Assembly (NCBI GenBank): GCA_946480295.1
Contig: CAMLIT010000108.1
Span: forward strand, 1-14,528
Source of the DNA: an uncultured Gemmatimonadota bacterium
Lineage (GTDB): Bacteria; Gemmatimonadota; Gemmatimonadetes; Gemmatimonadales; Gemmatimonadaceae
Direction of reading: 5' to 3'
Length of the DNA: 14,528 bases
How positions within the stretch are numbered: the first letter of the stretch is position 1; each line of letters begins with the position of its first letter. A model generated the notes under the pieces. That model saw only the letters and a list, made by a program, of their open reading frames with translations. It was not told where the DNA came from and did no database searches. Positions 5,581 to 12,608 of the stretch are shown one piece after another. Both the position numbers and the translations under genes were made by a program.

Positions 5581-6534
5581 TCAGTCGAACAGCGAGCTGA
5601 CCGACTGCTCGGCATGCGTGAACCGGATCGCCTTCGCCAGCAGCTCGGCGACGGAGAGCACGCACAGCCGGTCGAACGTGCGCTCCGGCGGGATCGCGAT
5701 GGTGTTCGTGACCGCGACCTCCGCGATCGGCGACTCGCGCAGCCGCTTCGCCGCGGGGCCGGAGAGCAGGGCGTGCGTCGCGCAGCAGTAGATGTCGTTC
5801 GCGCCGAGCGCCTTCAGGGCGCGCGCCGCCTCGGACACCGTGCCCGCCGTGTCGATCATGTCGTCGACGAGGATGCAGTCGCTCCCGGCGACCTCGCCGA
5901 CGACGTTCACCACCTCGGACACGTTCGGCTGCGGCCGGCGCTTGTCGATGATCGCCAGCGTCGCGTTCAGCCGCTTGGCGAAGCCGCGCGCCATCTTCGC
6001 CGAACCGACGTCCGGCGCCACGACCACCGGCCGCACGAGCTGCTTCTTCCGGTAGTGCGCCGTGAAAACCGGCATCGCGTAGAGGTGGTCCACCGGAATG
6101 TCGAAGAATCCCTGCAACTGGTGCTGGTGGAAGTCCACGCCGAGCACCCGGTCCGCCCCGGCGGCCATGATCATGTTGGCCACGAGCTTCGCCCCGATCG
6201 GCACCCGCGGCTGGTCCTTGCGGTCCTGCCTGGCGTAGCCGTAGTACGGCATCACGCAGGTGATGCGCGCCGCCGACGCCCGCCGCGCCGCGTCGATGAG
6301 GAGCAGCAGCTCCATCACGTTCTCGGCCGGCGGATTCGTGGGCTGGACGATGAAGACGTCGTTGCCGCGGACGTTCTCGTCGATGCGCACGGAGATCTCG
6401 CCGTCGGCGAACCGCCCCAGGTTCACCTTGCAGAGGTCGATGCCGAGATGGCTCGCGATCTCTTCCGCGAGGCCACGGTTCGCCGTGCCTGCCAGCACCT
6501 TCAGGCCGTGGCTCGGTACGGAGAGTCCGTCCAT
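5581..6534 (-). CDS. prs: Ribose-phosphate pyrophosphokinase (PRPP synthetase)
   Basis: Prs makes PRPP from ribose 5-phosphate and ATP for nucleotide, His, Trp and NAD synthesis. The 317-aa protein has the class I signatures: GRFADGEISVRI, YYGYARQDRKDQPR, DFHQHQLQGFFDIPVDHL, the flexible loop DKRRPQPN (Lys198-Arg200), and the PRPP-binding loop VDDMIDTAGT (Asp224-Thr232). The metal-binding segment usually reads DLHAxQIQGFF; here it is DFHQHQLQGFF, with the key His kept. The ATG at 6534 gives the family length. The same frame is open upstream to beyond 7300, but that stretch covers the tRNA and ispE and is not coding. There is no clear Shine-Dalgarno. The tRNA-Gln gene ends 56 bases upstream. 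Confidence 0.96.
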   Translation of the reverse strand: MDGLSVPSHGLKVLAGTANRGLAEEIASHLGIDLCKVNLGRFADGEISVRIDENVRGNDVFIVQPTNPPAENVMELLLLIDAARRASAARITCVMPYYGYARQDRKDQPRVPIGAKLVANMIMAAGADRVLGVDFHQHQLQGFFDIPVDHLYAMPVFTAHYRKKQLVRPVVVAPDVGSAKMARGFAKRLNATLAIIDKRRPQPNVSEVVNVVGEVAGSDCILVDDMIDTAGTVSEAARALKALGANDIYCCATHALLSGPAAKRLRESPIAEVAVTNTIAIPPERTFDRLCVLSVAELLAKAIRFTHAEQSVSSLFD

Positions 6535-6590
6535 TCGCGCAGCCGAGTAAGTTAGTGTGCGATGCAAGGTTGGTCCACGGGAGGGAGATG

Positions 6591-6661
6591 TTGCCCCCGG
6601 TGGATTCGAACCACCATTCTCGGATCCAAAGTCCGATGTCCTGCCATTGGACGAGGGGGCA
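6591..6661 (-). tRNA. tRNA-Gln (anticodon UUG)
   Basis: A full cloverleaf of 71 bases reads on the minus strand. The acceptor is TGCCCCC/GGGGGCA with discriminator A. The D arm has stem GTCC/GGAC, and the anticodon stem is TCGGA/TCCGA. The loop CTTTGGA gives anticodon TTG, which reads CAA (Gln). The variable region is four bases, and the T arm is GGTGG-TTCGAAT-CCACC. CCA is not encoded; the 3' flank is CATC. It starts 13 bases after the ispE stop, so it is probably cut out of the ispE-prs transcript by RNase P and 3' processing. Confidence 0.96.
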
Positions 6662-6674
6662 GCAGCCTCACAAG

Positions 6675-7544
6675 CTATCGCGCCAGCTCCACCCCGACAA
6701 CTCGCTCCGCCGTTCGCGTCGTGAGCACGCGGGCGCCCGTCGCCGCCGACAACGACGCGCTGCCCGGCTTCCCCTCGTAGATCGCGAACAGGCTCGAGCC
6801 GGAGCCGCTCATCATCGCCAGCAGCGCCCCCTGCTGCCGGAGGGCGTCCAGGTGCCCGGCGAGCTCCGGGTGCCGGGCGACCACGACCGGCTCGAAGTCG
6901 TTCGTCGCCACCGACGCCATCCCCCGCCACGTGCCCAGCAGGTCGAGCGTGAACACCGGTCCGGGCGCCGGGACCGCCGCCCGGGCCTCCGATACCCAGG
7001 CGTAGGCGTCCGCGGTCGACACGCCGAAGCCGGGCAGCAGGAGCGCGAGCGGACGCGACGGCAGGGGAGGGAGGGCGAGCAGCCGGTCGCCGCGTCCCCA
7101 GCCGAGCGCCATCGGGTGATCGGTCGTCAGGAAGGGGACGTCGGCCCCGAGCGGCGCGGCGACCTCCACCAGGCGCGCCCCGAGCGGCTTCGGCGACAGC
7201 GCGTCGAGGGCGCGAAGCACCGCGCCGGCGTCGGCGCTTCCGCCGCCGAGGCCGCCGCCCACCGGCACGTGCTTGTCGATCTCGATGCTGAAGCCGTTCG
7301 GCCACCCGGTGGCATCGGCGTAGGCGAGGGCCGCGCGGTACGCCAGGTTGCGCTCCGCCGGCCCGACGTCCGCGCCGCGGCAGTCGACGCTGCGCGATGC
7401 GCCGCCCACGCGCACCACGACGTCGTCGCCGACCTCCAGCCGCAGGAAGACGGTCTCGATCGAGTGATAGCCCGACAGCTCCCGCGCGAGAACGCGCAGG
7501 AGGAGGTTGATCTTCGCCTGCGCCCAGATGCGTGCTTCCGTCAT
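6675..7544 (-). CDS. ispE: 4-diphosphocytidyl-2-C-methyl-D-erythritol kinase
   Basis: IspE is the GHMP-family kinase that phosphorylates CDP-ME in the MEP pathway to isopentenyl diphosphate. The 289-aa protein shows AKINLLLRV with Lys11, the ATP-binding loop PVGGGLGGGSADAGA, GADVPF with the catalytic Asp135, and the C-terminal MMSGSGSSLFAIY motif. The ATG at 7544 overlaps the stop of the upstream membrane-protein gene as ATGA, which fixes the start and couples translation. The frame is open further upstream, but that region is covered by the membrane protein. Downstream come tRNA-Gln and prs, the common ispE-prs neighbourhood. The presence of ispE shows that this organism uses the MEP route. 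Confidence 0.96.
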   Translation of the reverse strand: MTEARIWAQAKINLLLRVLARELSGYHSIETVFLRLEVGDDVVVRVGGASRSVDCRGADVGPAERNLAYRAALAYADATGWPNGFSIEIDKHVPVGGGLGGGSADAGAVLRALDALSPKPLGARLVEVAAPLGADVPFLTTDHPMALGWGRGDRLLALPPLPSRPLALLLPGFGVSTADAYAWVSEARAAVPAPGPVFTLDLLGTWRGMASVATNDFEPVVVARHPELAGHLDALRQQGALLAMMSGSGSSLFAIYEGKPGSASLSAATGARVLTTRTAERVVGVELAR

Positions 7545-8575
7545 TCGTTCTCCGCTGGAAGACGGGAGTCCCCGCGGCCGGCGCGTCCCAGCTCGTCCAT
7601 CGTCAGGCCGGCGCGCGCGAAGTAGACGGCGCCGATGACGGTGATGGGGATGAACGACAACACGTGGAAGCTGATGGCCCACGTCGCCGCGAGGCCGGCG
7701 TTGATGCCATAGACGCCGAGCGCCAGCCGCGCCGCGAACTCGAACGGCCCGAAGAAGCCGGGCACCGATGGGATCGAGACGCCGATGGCGATGATCCCCT
7801 GCGTGAACAGCGCGGCGGAGAAGGGCGCGTGCAGGTGCACGGCGCGGAACGCCAGCCAGAACGCGAACGCGTTGAGCAGCCAGTGCAGCACCGCCCACCA
7901 GAGCACGGCGACGAAGCGCCGCGGGCTGCGCAGCACGCCGAGGCCGCTGGCGAAGGCGTGGAGCACGGAGCGGCCGCGCGCCTCGAGCCGCGGCGCCACG
8001 CGCCGCGCCAGCAGCTCGAACCACCCGATGATGCGCTCGGGGAAGATGACGAAGACGTACAGCCCCACGAGCAGGACAGCGACGATCCCGAGCCCGCCGA
8101 TCGCCGCCTTCGTCAGCGCGCTGTCGCTCGCCAGCCCGCCGGCGGGGAAGCCCGGCGCGACCATCCCGATGAAGAGGAGGCCGAGGACGACGATCGCGTC
8201 GAAGAGCCGGTCGACGGCGAGGGAGGCGAAGGTCGTCGAGAAGGGGAGCGAGGGCAGCTCGCGGGTGAGGTCGTAGGCGCGGGCCAGCTCGCCGGCGCGC
8301 GCGGGCGCCACGTTGTTGATCATCATCCCGATCGCCGTCGCGTGCCACAGCGGCGCGAAGGGGATGTCCCGCTGCACGGGATCGAGGATCGTGCGCCAGC
8401 GGCGCGCGCGGAGGGGGAAGATGCCGGTCGCGGCGATCGCCGACAGGACGAGCAGCCAGACGTTGGCGCGCCGGAGGTGGTCGACCGCCTCGTTCCAGGG
8501 GACAGCGTGGAAGGCGTACCAGAGCAGCGCCGCGCTCAGGATGACGCCGAGCGCGCCGCGCCAGCCGAGCTTCAT
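7541..8575 (-). CDS. Flippase-like integral membrane protein (LPG_synthase_TM / UPF0104 family)
   Basis: This 344-aa protein has about eight hydrophobic segments and the hallmarks of the lysylphosphatidylglycerol synthase transmembrane (flippase-like) family. These are LRARRWRTIL after the second helix, MMINNVAPARAGELARAYDL (about 86-105), FASLAVDRLFDAI, and SIPSVPGFFGPFEFAARLALGVYG near the C-terminus. Members stand alone or are fused to a catalytic MprF domain; no such domain is present here. The substrate cannot be told from sequence; lipid or isoprenoid-linked glycan translocation has been proposed for relatives. The ATG at 8575 lies three bases after the upstream gene, and the stop overlaps ispE by four bases. 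It is thus within the pdxJ-to-pth operon. Confidence 0.88.
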   Translation of the reverse strand: MKLGWRGALGVILSAALLWYAFHAVPWNEAVDHLRRANVWLLVLSAIAATGIFPLRARRWRTILDPVQRDIPFAPLWHATAIGMMINNVAPARAGELARAYDLTRELPSLPFSTTFASLAVDRLFDAIVVLGLLFIGMVAPGFPAGGLASDSALTKAAIGGLGIVAVLLVGLYVFVIFPERIIGWFELLARRVAPRLEARGRSVLHAFASGLGVLRSPRRFVAVLWWAVLHWLLNAFAFWLAFRAVHLHAPFSAALFTQGIIAIGVSIPSVPGFFGPFEFAARLALGVYGINAGLAATWAISFHVLSFIPITVIGAVYFARAGLTMDELGRAGRGDSRLPAENE

Positions 8576-8578
8576 CGG

Positions 8579-10321
8579 CTACTCCGCCAGCGCGAGGTCC
8601 AGCAGGTCGAACAGCTCGTCGAGCGCCGCGCGCTCGGGCGTCCCGCCGGCGCGTCGGAGCTCGTCGCGGATGGCGATCGCGCGTTCGATGGCGGCGCGCC
8701 CGCGGTAGACGAGGGAGTCGACAGGCACGATCGGCATCAGGTCGAGGGGCCTCGGCGGGCTCAGTGGGCGCTCGGCGAGGCTCCTGATCCCGGTGATGCC
8801 GTCGTCAATGGCGTGGATCAGCCCCTCGCCCGAGCGGCGGTGCGGCGCGGGCGCGGTGGGCGGAGGCGGCGCCGCGGGCGACGGAGCCGCCTCCGGCGTG
8901 GAGCGAGGCGGAGCGGAGGGCGCGGTCGCCGCCAGGTCGCTCGCCGCCACGGCCGCGGCGACAGGGGTGGCGATGGACGGACGGGACGGACGGGGGACGG
9001 GGATCGCCGGATTGACGATCGGCGTCGGCGCGTCGGACCGCAGCACGGCGCTCAGCCGCGGGTTCGTCGGATGGTGCGTCGGGCCGGGCTCCGTGCCGAC
9101 CAACGCGGAGCCGATGCCCGCGTCGATCTCCCGCCCCGCCTTCAGCTCGGCGAGCCGCGCGCCCAGCCGCTCCCCCTGGGAGCCGGGGCGGGCGATCACC
9201 GAGGCGAGGGCGTCGAGCGCGTTGAGGCCGAGGTAGTCGAGCGCCTCGACCGCGTCGCCGTGGCCCGCGATGAGTGCCGCGACCTCGGTCTCGCCGAAGC
9301 TCTCGGCGGCCGCGCGCAGGCTGTCGAGGGCGTGACGCAGGTCACGACGCACGCGATCCTTCGCCATCGGGTCGCGCGCCTCGCGGCCGTCGGCGACCAG
9401 CCGCTGGAGGTGCTCGCCCTGGCTCACCATCTCGAGCCGGAATCGTTCGGCGGGCGTGGTGGGCGGGTTCGGCGCCGTGCTCACCACCTTGGGGCCGGCA
9501 TCGTCGAAGAAGAGCTGCGAGATCGGGACGATGCGCTCCGAGGGCGCCTCGGCGCCGTGGAAGGCGTCGAGCGCCGCCCGGAAGCGGTCGCGCTGCGGCG
9601 ACGGGGCGTCCACCGGGGCGCCGCTGCGCAGCGCGCCGGCGATCGCGCGCAGGAGCTCCGCGCCGCTGCGCAGCACCTCGAGCCCCGGCGCGCCGATCGG
9701 CCCCTCGCCCAGCTCCAGCGGCTTCATCACGAGCTCCGCCGCCTCGAGGATGTCGGCGAGCGGCCCGATGTCGCGGATGCCGGCGATCCCGCGCAGCGCG
9801 CGCACGCGGCGCAGCACGTTGGTCGCGCCCTCACGATCGTCGGGGCGCGCGGCGAGGAGCTCGAAGCCCGCGGCGATGTTCGACGATTCGGTCGCGAAGA
9901 AGGTCGATCCCGAGCTGGCGGTGGGCGTCGACGTCACGCCGGGACGGAAGGGGGCGTGGCGCGCGAGCTCCGCCGAACGAGTGGCGACGCGCTGATCCTC
10001 CGCCGGCGACCAGTTGCGCACGGCGCGGACGAGCAGCTTGAGATCGTCCACCGCCGCGGTCAGCGCGCCGGCGAGCGCCGGCTCCCAGCCCGTCGCCCGC
10101 TCGCGCAGCGCGCGGCCGACGCGCTCGACGGCCGACGCCAGCTCGGCGATGCCGGACACCTTCGCCATCGTCGCGCTGCCGCGGAGCGCGCGCGCCGTCT
10201 TGTACACGGCATCGCCGTCCGGGCCGGACGCGCCAGCGTGCGCGACCAGCCCGTCGAGCTGCTCCACGTACTCGCTGGCTTCGAGGATGAAGAAGTCGAG
10301 AAGTCCACCCGGCGACGTCAT
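8579..10321 (-). CDS. Multi-Hpt protein with degenerate phosphotransfer sites (CheA/ChpA-N or FimL-like)
   Basis: This 580-aa soluble protein appears to hold three Hpt-like helical modules. Module 1 (about 5-105) has DFFILEASEYVEQLDGL and TARALRGSATM, where the phospho-His of HxLKGS is replaced by Arg44. Module 2 (about 140-235) has RVRALRGIAG with Arg174 at the same place. Module 3 (about 292-380) has LRHALDSLRAAAESFG, with His330 roughly where a phospho-His would lie but without the LKG context. A Pro/Ala-rich linker (about 405-500) and a short helical C-terminus follow. There is no kinase, CheW or receiver domain. It recalls FimL, a ChpA-like scaffold that has lost its phosphorylation sites. 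The ATG at 10321 has GGAG upstream. The family assignment rests on motif reading only, and the partner system is not in the window. Confidence 0.7.
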   Translation of the reverse strand: MTSPGGLLDFFILEASEYVEQLDGLVAHAGASGPDGDAVYKTARALRGSATMAKVSGIAELASAVERVGRALRERATGWEPALAGALTAAVDDLKLLVRAVRNWSPAEDQRVATRSAELARHAPFRPGVTSTPTASSGSTFFATESSNIAAGFELLAARPDDREGATNVLRRVRALRGIAGIRDIGPLADILEAAELVMKPLELGEGPIGAPGLEVLRSGAELLRAIAGALRSGAPVDAPSPQRDRFRAALDAFHGAEAPSERIVPISQLFFDDAGPKVVSTAPNPPTTPAERFRLEMVSQGEHLQRLVADGREARDPMAKDRVRRDLRHALDSLRAAAESFGETEVAALIAGHGDAVEALDYLGLNALDALASVIARPGSQGERLGARLAELKAGREIDAGIGSALVGTEPGPTHHPTNPRLSAVLRSDAPTPIVNPAIPVPRPSRPSIATPVAAAVAASDLAATAPSAPPRSTPEAAPSPAAPPPPTAPAPHRRSGEGLIHAIDDGITGIRSLAERPLSPPRPLDLMPIVPVDSLVYRGRAAIERAIAIRDELRRAGGTPERAALDELFDLLDLALAE

Positions 10322-10351
10322 GCCCGCTCCACGGGTTCAGGCGCTCCGAAG

Positions 10352-11077
10352 TTAGGCCGCGCCACGAGCTTCGTCCATGGCCCGGCGCATCTCGCGCACG
10401 GCTTCCTCGAGCCCGACGAACACCGCCCGGCTCACGATCGAATGCCCGATGTTCAGCTCCTCGACCTGCGCGATCGACGCGACCGGCGTCACGTTCGCGA
10501 CCGTCAGGCCGTGCCCCGCGTGAATGGCGAGCCCCAGCTCCGCGCCGTAGCGCGCCGCGTCGCGCAGCGCGCCGAGCGTCGCGTCGGAGGGGGCGTTGGC
10601 GTACGCGCCCGTGTGCAGCTCGATCGCGACCGCGCCGAGGGCGCGCGAGCGCTCGACGACGACGGGATCGGGATCGATGAAGAGGCTCGTGCGGATCCCC
10701 GCCGCGTTGAGCCGGGTAATCCCGTCGGCGAGGCGCTGCGGGTCGCGGCCGACGTCGAGCCCTCCCTCGGTGGTGATCTCCTGGCGGCGCTCGGGGACGA
10801 GCGTCGCCTGATGGGGGCGGAGTCGTTCGGCGATCGCCAGCATCTCGTCGGTGCAGGCCATCTCGAGATTGAGGACCGTCGTCACGGCCGTGGCGAGTCG
10901 CTCGATGTCGTCGTCCTGAATGTGACGGCGGTCCTCGCGCAGGTGGGCGGTGATGCCATCGGCGCCGGCGCGCTCGCAGACCATGGCGGCGGCGACGGGA
11001 TCGGGCTCGCCGCCCCGGCGCGCCTGTCGCAGCGTGGCCACGTGGTCGATGTTGATGTACAGCCGCTGGTGCAGCAT
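10352..11077 (-). CDS. pdxJ: Pyridoxine 5'-phosphate synthase
   Basis: PdxJ condenses 1-deoxyxylulose 5-phosphate with 3-amino-1-hydroxyacetone 1-phosphate to make pyridoxine 5'-phosphate, in the DXP-dependent B6 route. The 241-aa TIM-barrel protein shows [16 protein letters not shown] (Asn9, Asp11, His12, Arg20), [11 protein letters not shown] (His45, Arg47, Arg50, His52), LNLEMA with Glu72, AIHAGHGL, and [15 protein letters not shown]. The ATG at 11077 has GAGGG about ten bases upstream. It is the first gene of the minus-strand run and stands divergent from the lipoprotein gene at 11159, so its promoter should lie in the 81-base gap. I could not pick out a convincing -35/-10 pair there. Confidence 0.96.
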   Translation of the reverse strand: MLHQRLYINIDHVATLRQARRGGEPDPVAAAMVCERAGADGITAHLREDRRHIQDDDIERLATAVTTVLNLEMACTDEMLAIAERLRPHQATLVPERRQEITTEGGLDVGRDPQRLADGITRLNAAGIRTSLFIDPDPVVVERSRALGAVAIELHTGAYANAPSDATLGALRDAARYGAELGLAIHAGHGLTVANVTPVASIAQVEELNIGHSIVSRAVFVGLEEAVREMRRAMDEARGAA

Positions 11078-11158
11078 GTCACGGCCCTCGTTCGTGCTTG
11101 CGTCGCTGCATGCGCCCGGCGAGCGTTAGATCCATCACGACTCTGACCGGAGAATCGA

Positions 11159-11608
11159 GTGAGGAAGTTAATCAGCGTCCTGGTGTTGCTCGCCGCCTGC
11201 CGCTCGGCGCAGCCGGCGCCCGCCACACGCCCCACGCCGTCGGGCAGCCAGACCGGTGCGCCCAGCGCGCGCGCCGCCGTGCAGGAGTTCCTCGCCTCCG
11301 TGCGCGCCGAGGACCTGCAGGCGATGTCCACCGTATGGGGGACGACCAGCGGCCCCGCGCGTGACGCGCTCCCCCGTCAGGAGCTCGAGAAGCGGGAGCT
11401 GATCATGATGTGCTACTTCCGCCACGACAGCTCGCGCATCCTCGAGGAGGCGCCCGGCACCGGCGGCAAGACGGTGTTCGCCGTGGAGCTGAAGCGCGGG
11501 GGGTTGACGGGCAGTACTAATTTCTACGTGGTGGCGGGGCCGCGAGGACGCTGGTACGTGGAGAGTGCGGACCTGAATCCGCTGCGCCGTTTCTGCTCGC
11601 GAAGCTGA
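11159..11608 (+). CDS. Small predicted lipoprotein, function unknown
   Basis: This 149-aa protein begins at GTG 11159 with GGAGAATCGA just upstream. The N-terminus MRKLISVLVLLAAC is a compact lipoprotein signal: a basic n-region, a hydrophobic core, and a lipobox LAAC with Cys14 as the lipidated residue. A Pro/Ser/Thr-rich linker (about 17-38) leads to one small domain (about 39-145), ARAAVQEFLASVRAED...NFYVVAGPRGRWYVESADL. Its pattern, an N-terminal helix then beta strands closing with a W-Y-V-E strand, resembles NTF2-like or DUF4878-type lipoproteins. That fold guess is weak. Two Cys remain in the mature domain (in MMCYF and RRFCSRS). It is convergent with the epimerase gene and divergent from pdxJ. 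Confidence 0.75.
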   Translation: MRKLISVLVLLAACRSAQPAPATRPTPSGSQTGAPSARAAVQEFLASVRAEDLQAMSTVWGTTSGPARDALPRQELEKRELIMMCYFRHDSSRILEEAPGTGGKTVFAVELKRGGLTGSTNFYVVAGPRGRWYVESADLNPLRRFCSRS

Positions 11609-11635
11609 CGGGGAACCGCCGGCCCGCAGGCGGGA

Positions 11636-12052
11636 TCAGTCCTCGGTCAGCTCGACGAGGACGCCGCCGGTGGAGGCGGGGTGCAGGAAGGCGATGGGCT
11701 TGCCCTCCGCGCCGATCCGCGGCGTCTCGTCGATGAGCCGGATGCCCGCGGCCCGGCACCGGTCGAGCGTGGCGGCGAGGTCGTCCACGATGAAGCAGAC
11801 ATGATGAATGCCGGGCCCGCGCCTGGCGACGAACTTGCCGATCGGCGACTCGGGCGACTCCGCCTCGAGCAGCTCGACGAGGGCGTCGCCGGCGACGAGT
11901 CCGGCGATGCGGGCGCCGTCGGCGTCGTCGAGCGGGGTCTCGGGCAGGCCGAGGACGTCGCGATAGAAGGGCAGGATCTCGTCGAGGGCACGCACCGCGA
12001 TGCCGATGTGCGCGATGCGGGCGCGGGCGCCGCGGCGGGACGCGTCAGACAT
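11636..12052 (-). CDS. mce: Methylmalonyl-CoA epimerase
   Basis: This VOC-superfamily enzyme interconverts (2R)- and (2S)-methylmalonyl-CoA, linking propionyl-CoA to succinyl-CoA metabolism. The 138-aa form from ATG 12052 fits the family length and shows RIAHIGIAVRALDEILPFYRDVLGL with metal-ligand His15, a VELLEAESPESPIGKF segment, GIHHVCFIVDDL with the second His, and a C-terminal GGVLVELTED with the metal-ligand Glu. An in-frame ATG at 12103 adds 17 residues that do not look like the family and has no ribosome-binding site. The paired mutase genes are not in the window. It is divergent from trxA across about 89 bases. VOC proteins share folds, so a related activity is possible, but the GIHHVCF and SPIGKF motifs favour the epimerase. 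Confidence 0.9.
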   Translation of the reverse strand: MSDASRRGARARIAHIGIAVRALDEILPFYRDVLGLPETPLDDADGARIAGLVAGDALVELLEAESPESPIGKFVARRGPGIHHVCFIVDDLAATLDRCRAAGIRLIDETPRIGAEGKPIAFLHPASTGGVLVELTED

Positions 12053-12141
12053 GGAAGGAACGCTCCGAGGCTGCAGTTCGGGCCCGGAATGTACACCGAG
12101 CATGGCGAGCGAACGAGGCTCGTCCGGAGGATAGCCAGCGT

Positions 12142-12468
12142 ATGTCGAATGCAGTCGCGGTCACCGACGCCAACTTCGAGCAGGAAGTCGAGAAGCAGCA
12201 GGGGCTGACCGTGGTGGACTTCTGGGCCACCTGGTGCGGGCCCTGCCGCATGATCGCGCCGATCCTCGACCAGCTCGCGACGGAGTACGCGGGCAAGGTC
12301 CGCATCGCCAAGCTCGACGTCGACCAGAACATCAAGACGGCGTCGCGGTTCAACGTGCGGTCGATCCCGATGCTCCTCTTCTTCAAGGACGGCAAGGTCG
12401 TGGACCAGATCATCGGCGCGGTGCCGAAGAACATGATCCAGTCCAAGTTCGAGCAGCACGCGGCCTGA
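12142..12468 (+). CDS. trxA: Thioredoxin
   Basis: This is a 108-aa classical thioredoxin, a cytoplasmic dithiol reductant. It has the active site WCGPC (Cys32, Cys35), buried Asp26, and cis-Pro76 in SIPMLLFF, all at the same residue numbers as E. coli TrxA. The residue after the cis-Pro is Met rather than the usual Thr. The ATG at 12142 lies 11 bases after GGAGG, a little long but the only good ribosome-binding site nearby. It is transcribed away from the epimerase gene. The 140 bases that follow hold a separate promoter for the next gene, so trxA is probably monocistronic. Confidence 0.96.
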   Translation: MSNAVAVTDANFEQEVEKQQGLTVVDFWATWCGPCRMIAPILDQLATEYAGKVRIAKLDVDQNIKTASRFNVRSIPMLLFFKDGKVVDQIIGAVPKNMIQSKFEQHAA

Positions 12469-12517
12469 CGGCCGCTCCGCCGTGGGCGGCGACGCTGTCG
12501 CGCTGTGACGCAGCTTA

Positions 12518-12546
12518 TTGCCGCCCCGTGCGCCGGCCGTCATAAT
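12518..12546 (+). promoter_or_regulatory. Sigma-70-type promoter for the PATAN-like gene
   Basis: TTGCCG (12518-12523) and CATAAT (12541-12546) are separated by exactly 17 bases and match the -35 and -10 consensus in 4 of 6 and 5 of 6 positions. This is an AT-rich island in a very GC-rich stretch, which makes a chance match less likely. Transcription would begin near 12553, giving a leader of about 55 bases before the ATG at 12609. Phyla other than Proteobacteria may use different promoter spacing, so this stays a prediction. Confidence 0.6.
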
Positions 12547-12608
12547 TGCCTGGGTATCCGACCGTCGGTGCCCAGGCATCGTCTTTCCGAGTCGTCGCTC
12601 CCTCCTTC

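Noticed and set aside
6535..7305. Open frame extending prs upstream to make a 574-aa fusion.
   Set aside because: The extension crosses the tRNA-Gln gene and ispE. Prs motifs begin right after the ATG at 6534, which gives the normal family length.
8967..9000. GACGGACGGGACGGACGGG low-complexity stretch as a regulatory repeat.
   Set aside because: It lies inside the Pro/Arg/Ser-rich linker coding region of the Hpt-like protein and is explained by that composition.
7532..11146. A 3.6-kb open frame on the plus strand, opposite pdxJ, the Hpt-like gene and the membrane-protein gene.
   Set aside because: The translation is Arg/Gly/Glu/His-rich low-complexity sequence with no domains, and the opposite strand carries clear conserved genes. 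In DNA this rich in GC, antisense frames stay open by chance.
11078..11158. Divergent promoters between pdxJ and the lipoprotein gene.
   Set aside because: A TTGCGT box and a TTAGAT box exist on the plus strand but are 22 bases apart, and no good pair was found on the minus strand. A promoter must be here but cannot be placed.
11609..11635. Possible terminator hairpin (CCGCC ... GGCGG) between the lipoprotein and epimerase genes.
   Set aside because: The stem is only 5 bp and has no U-tract on either strand; this is expected by chance in such GC-rich DNA.
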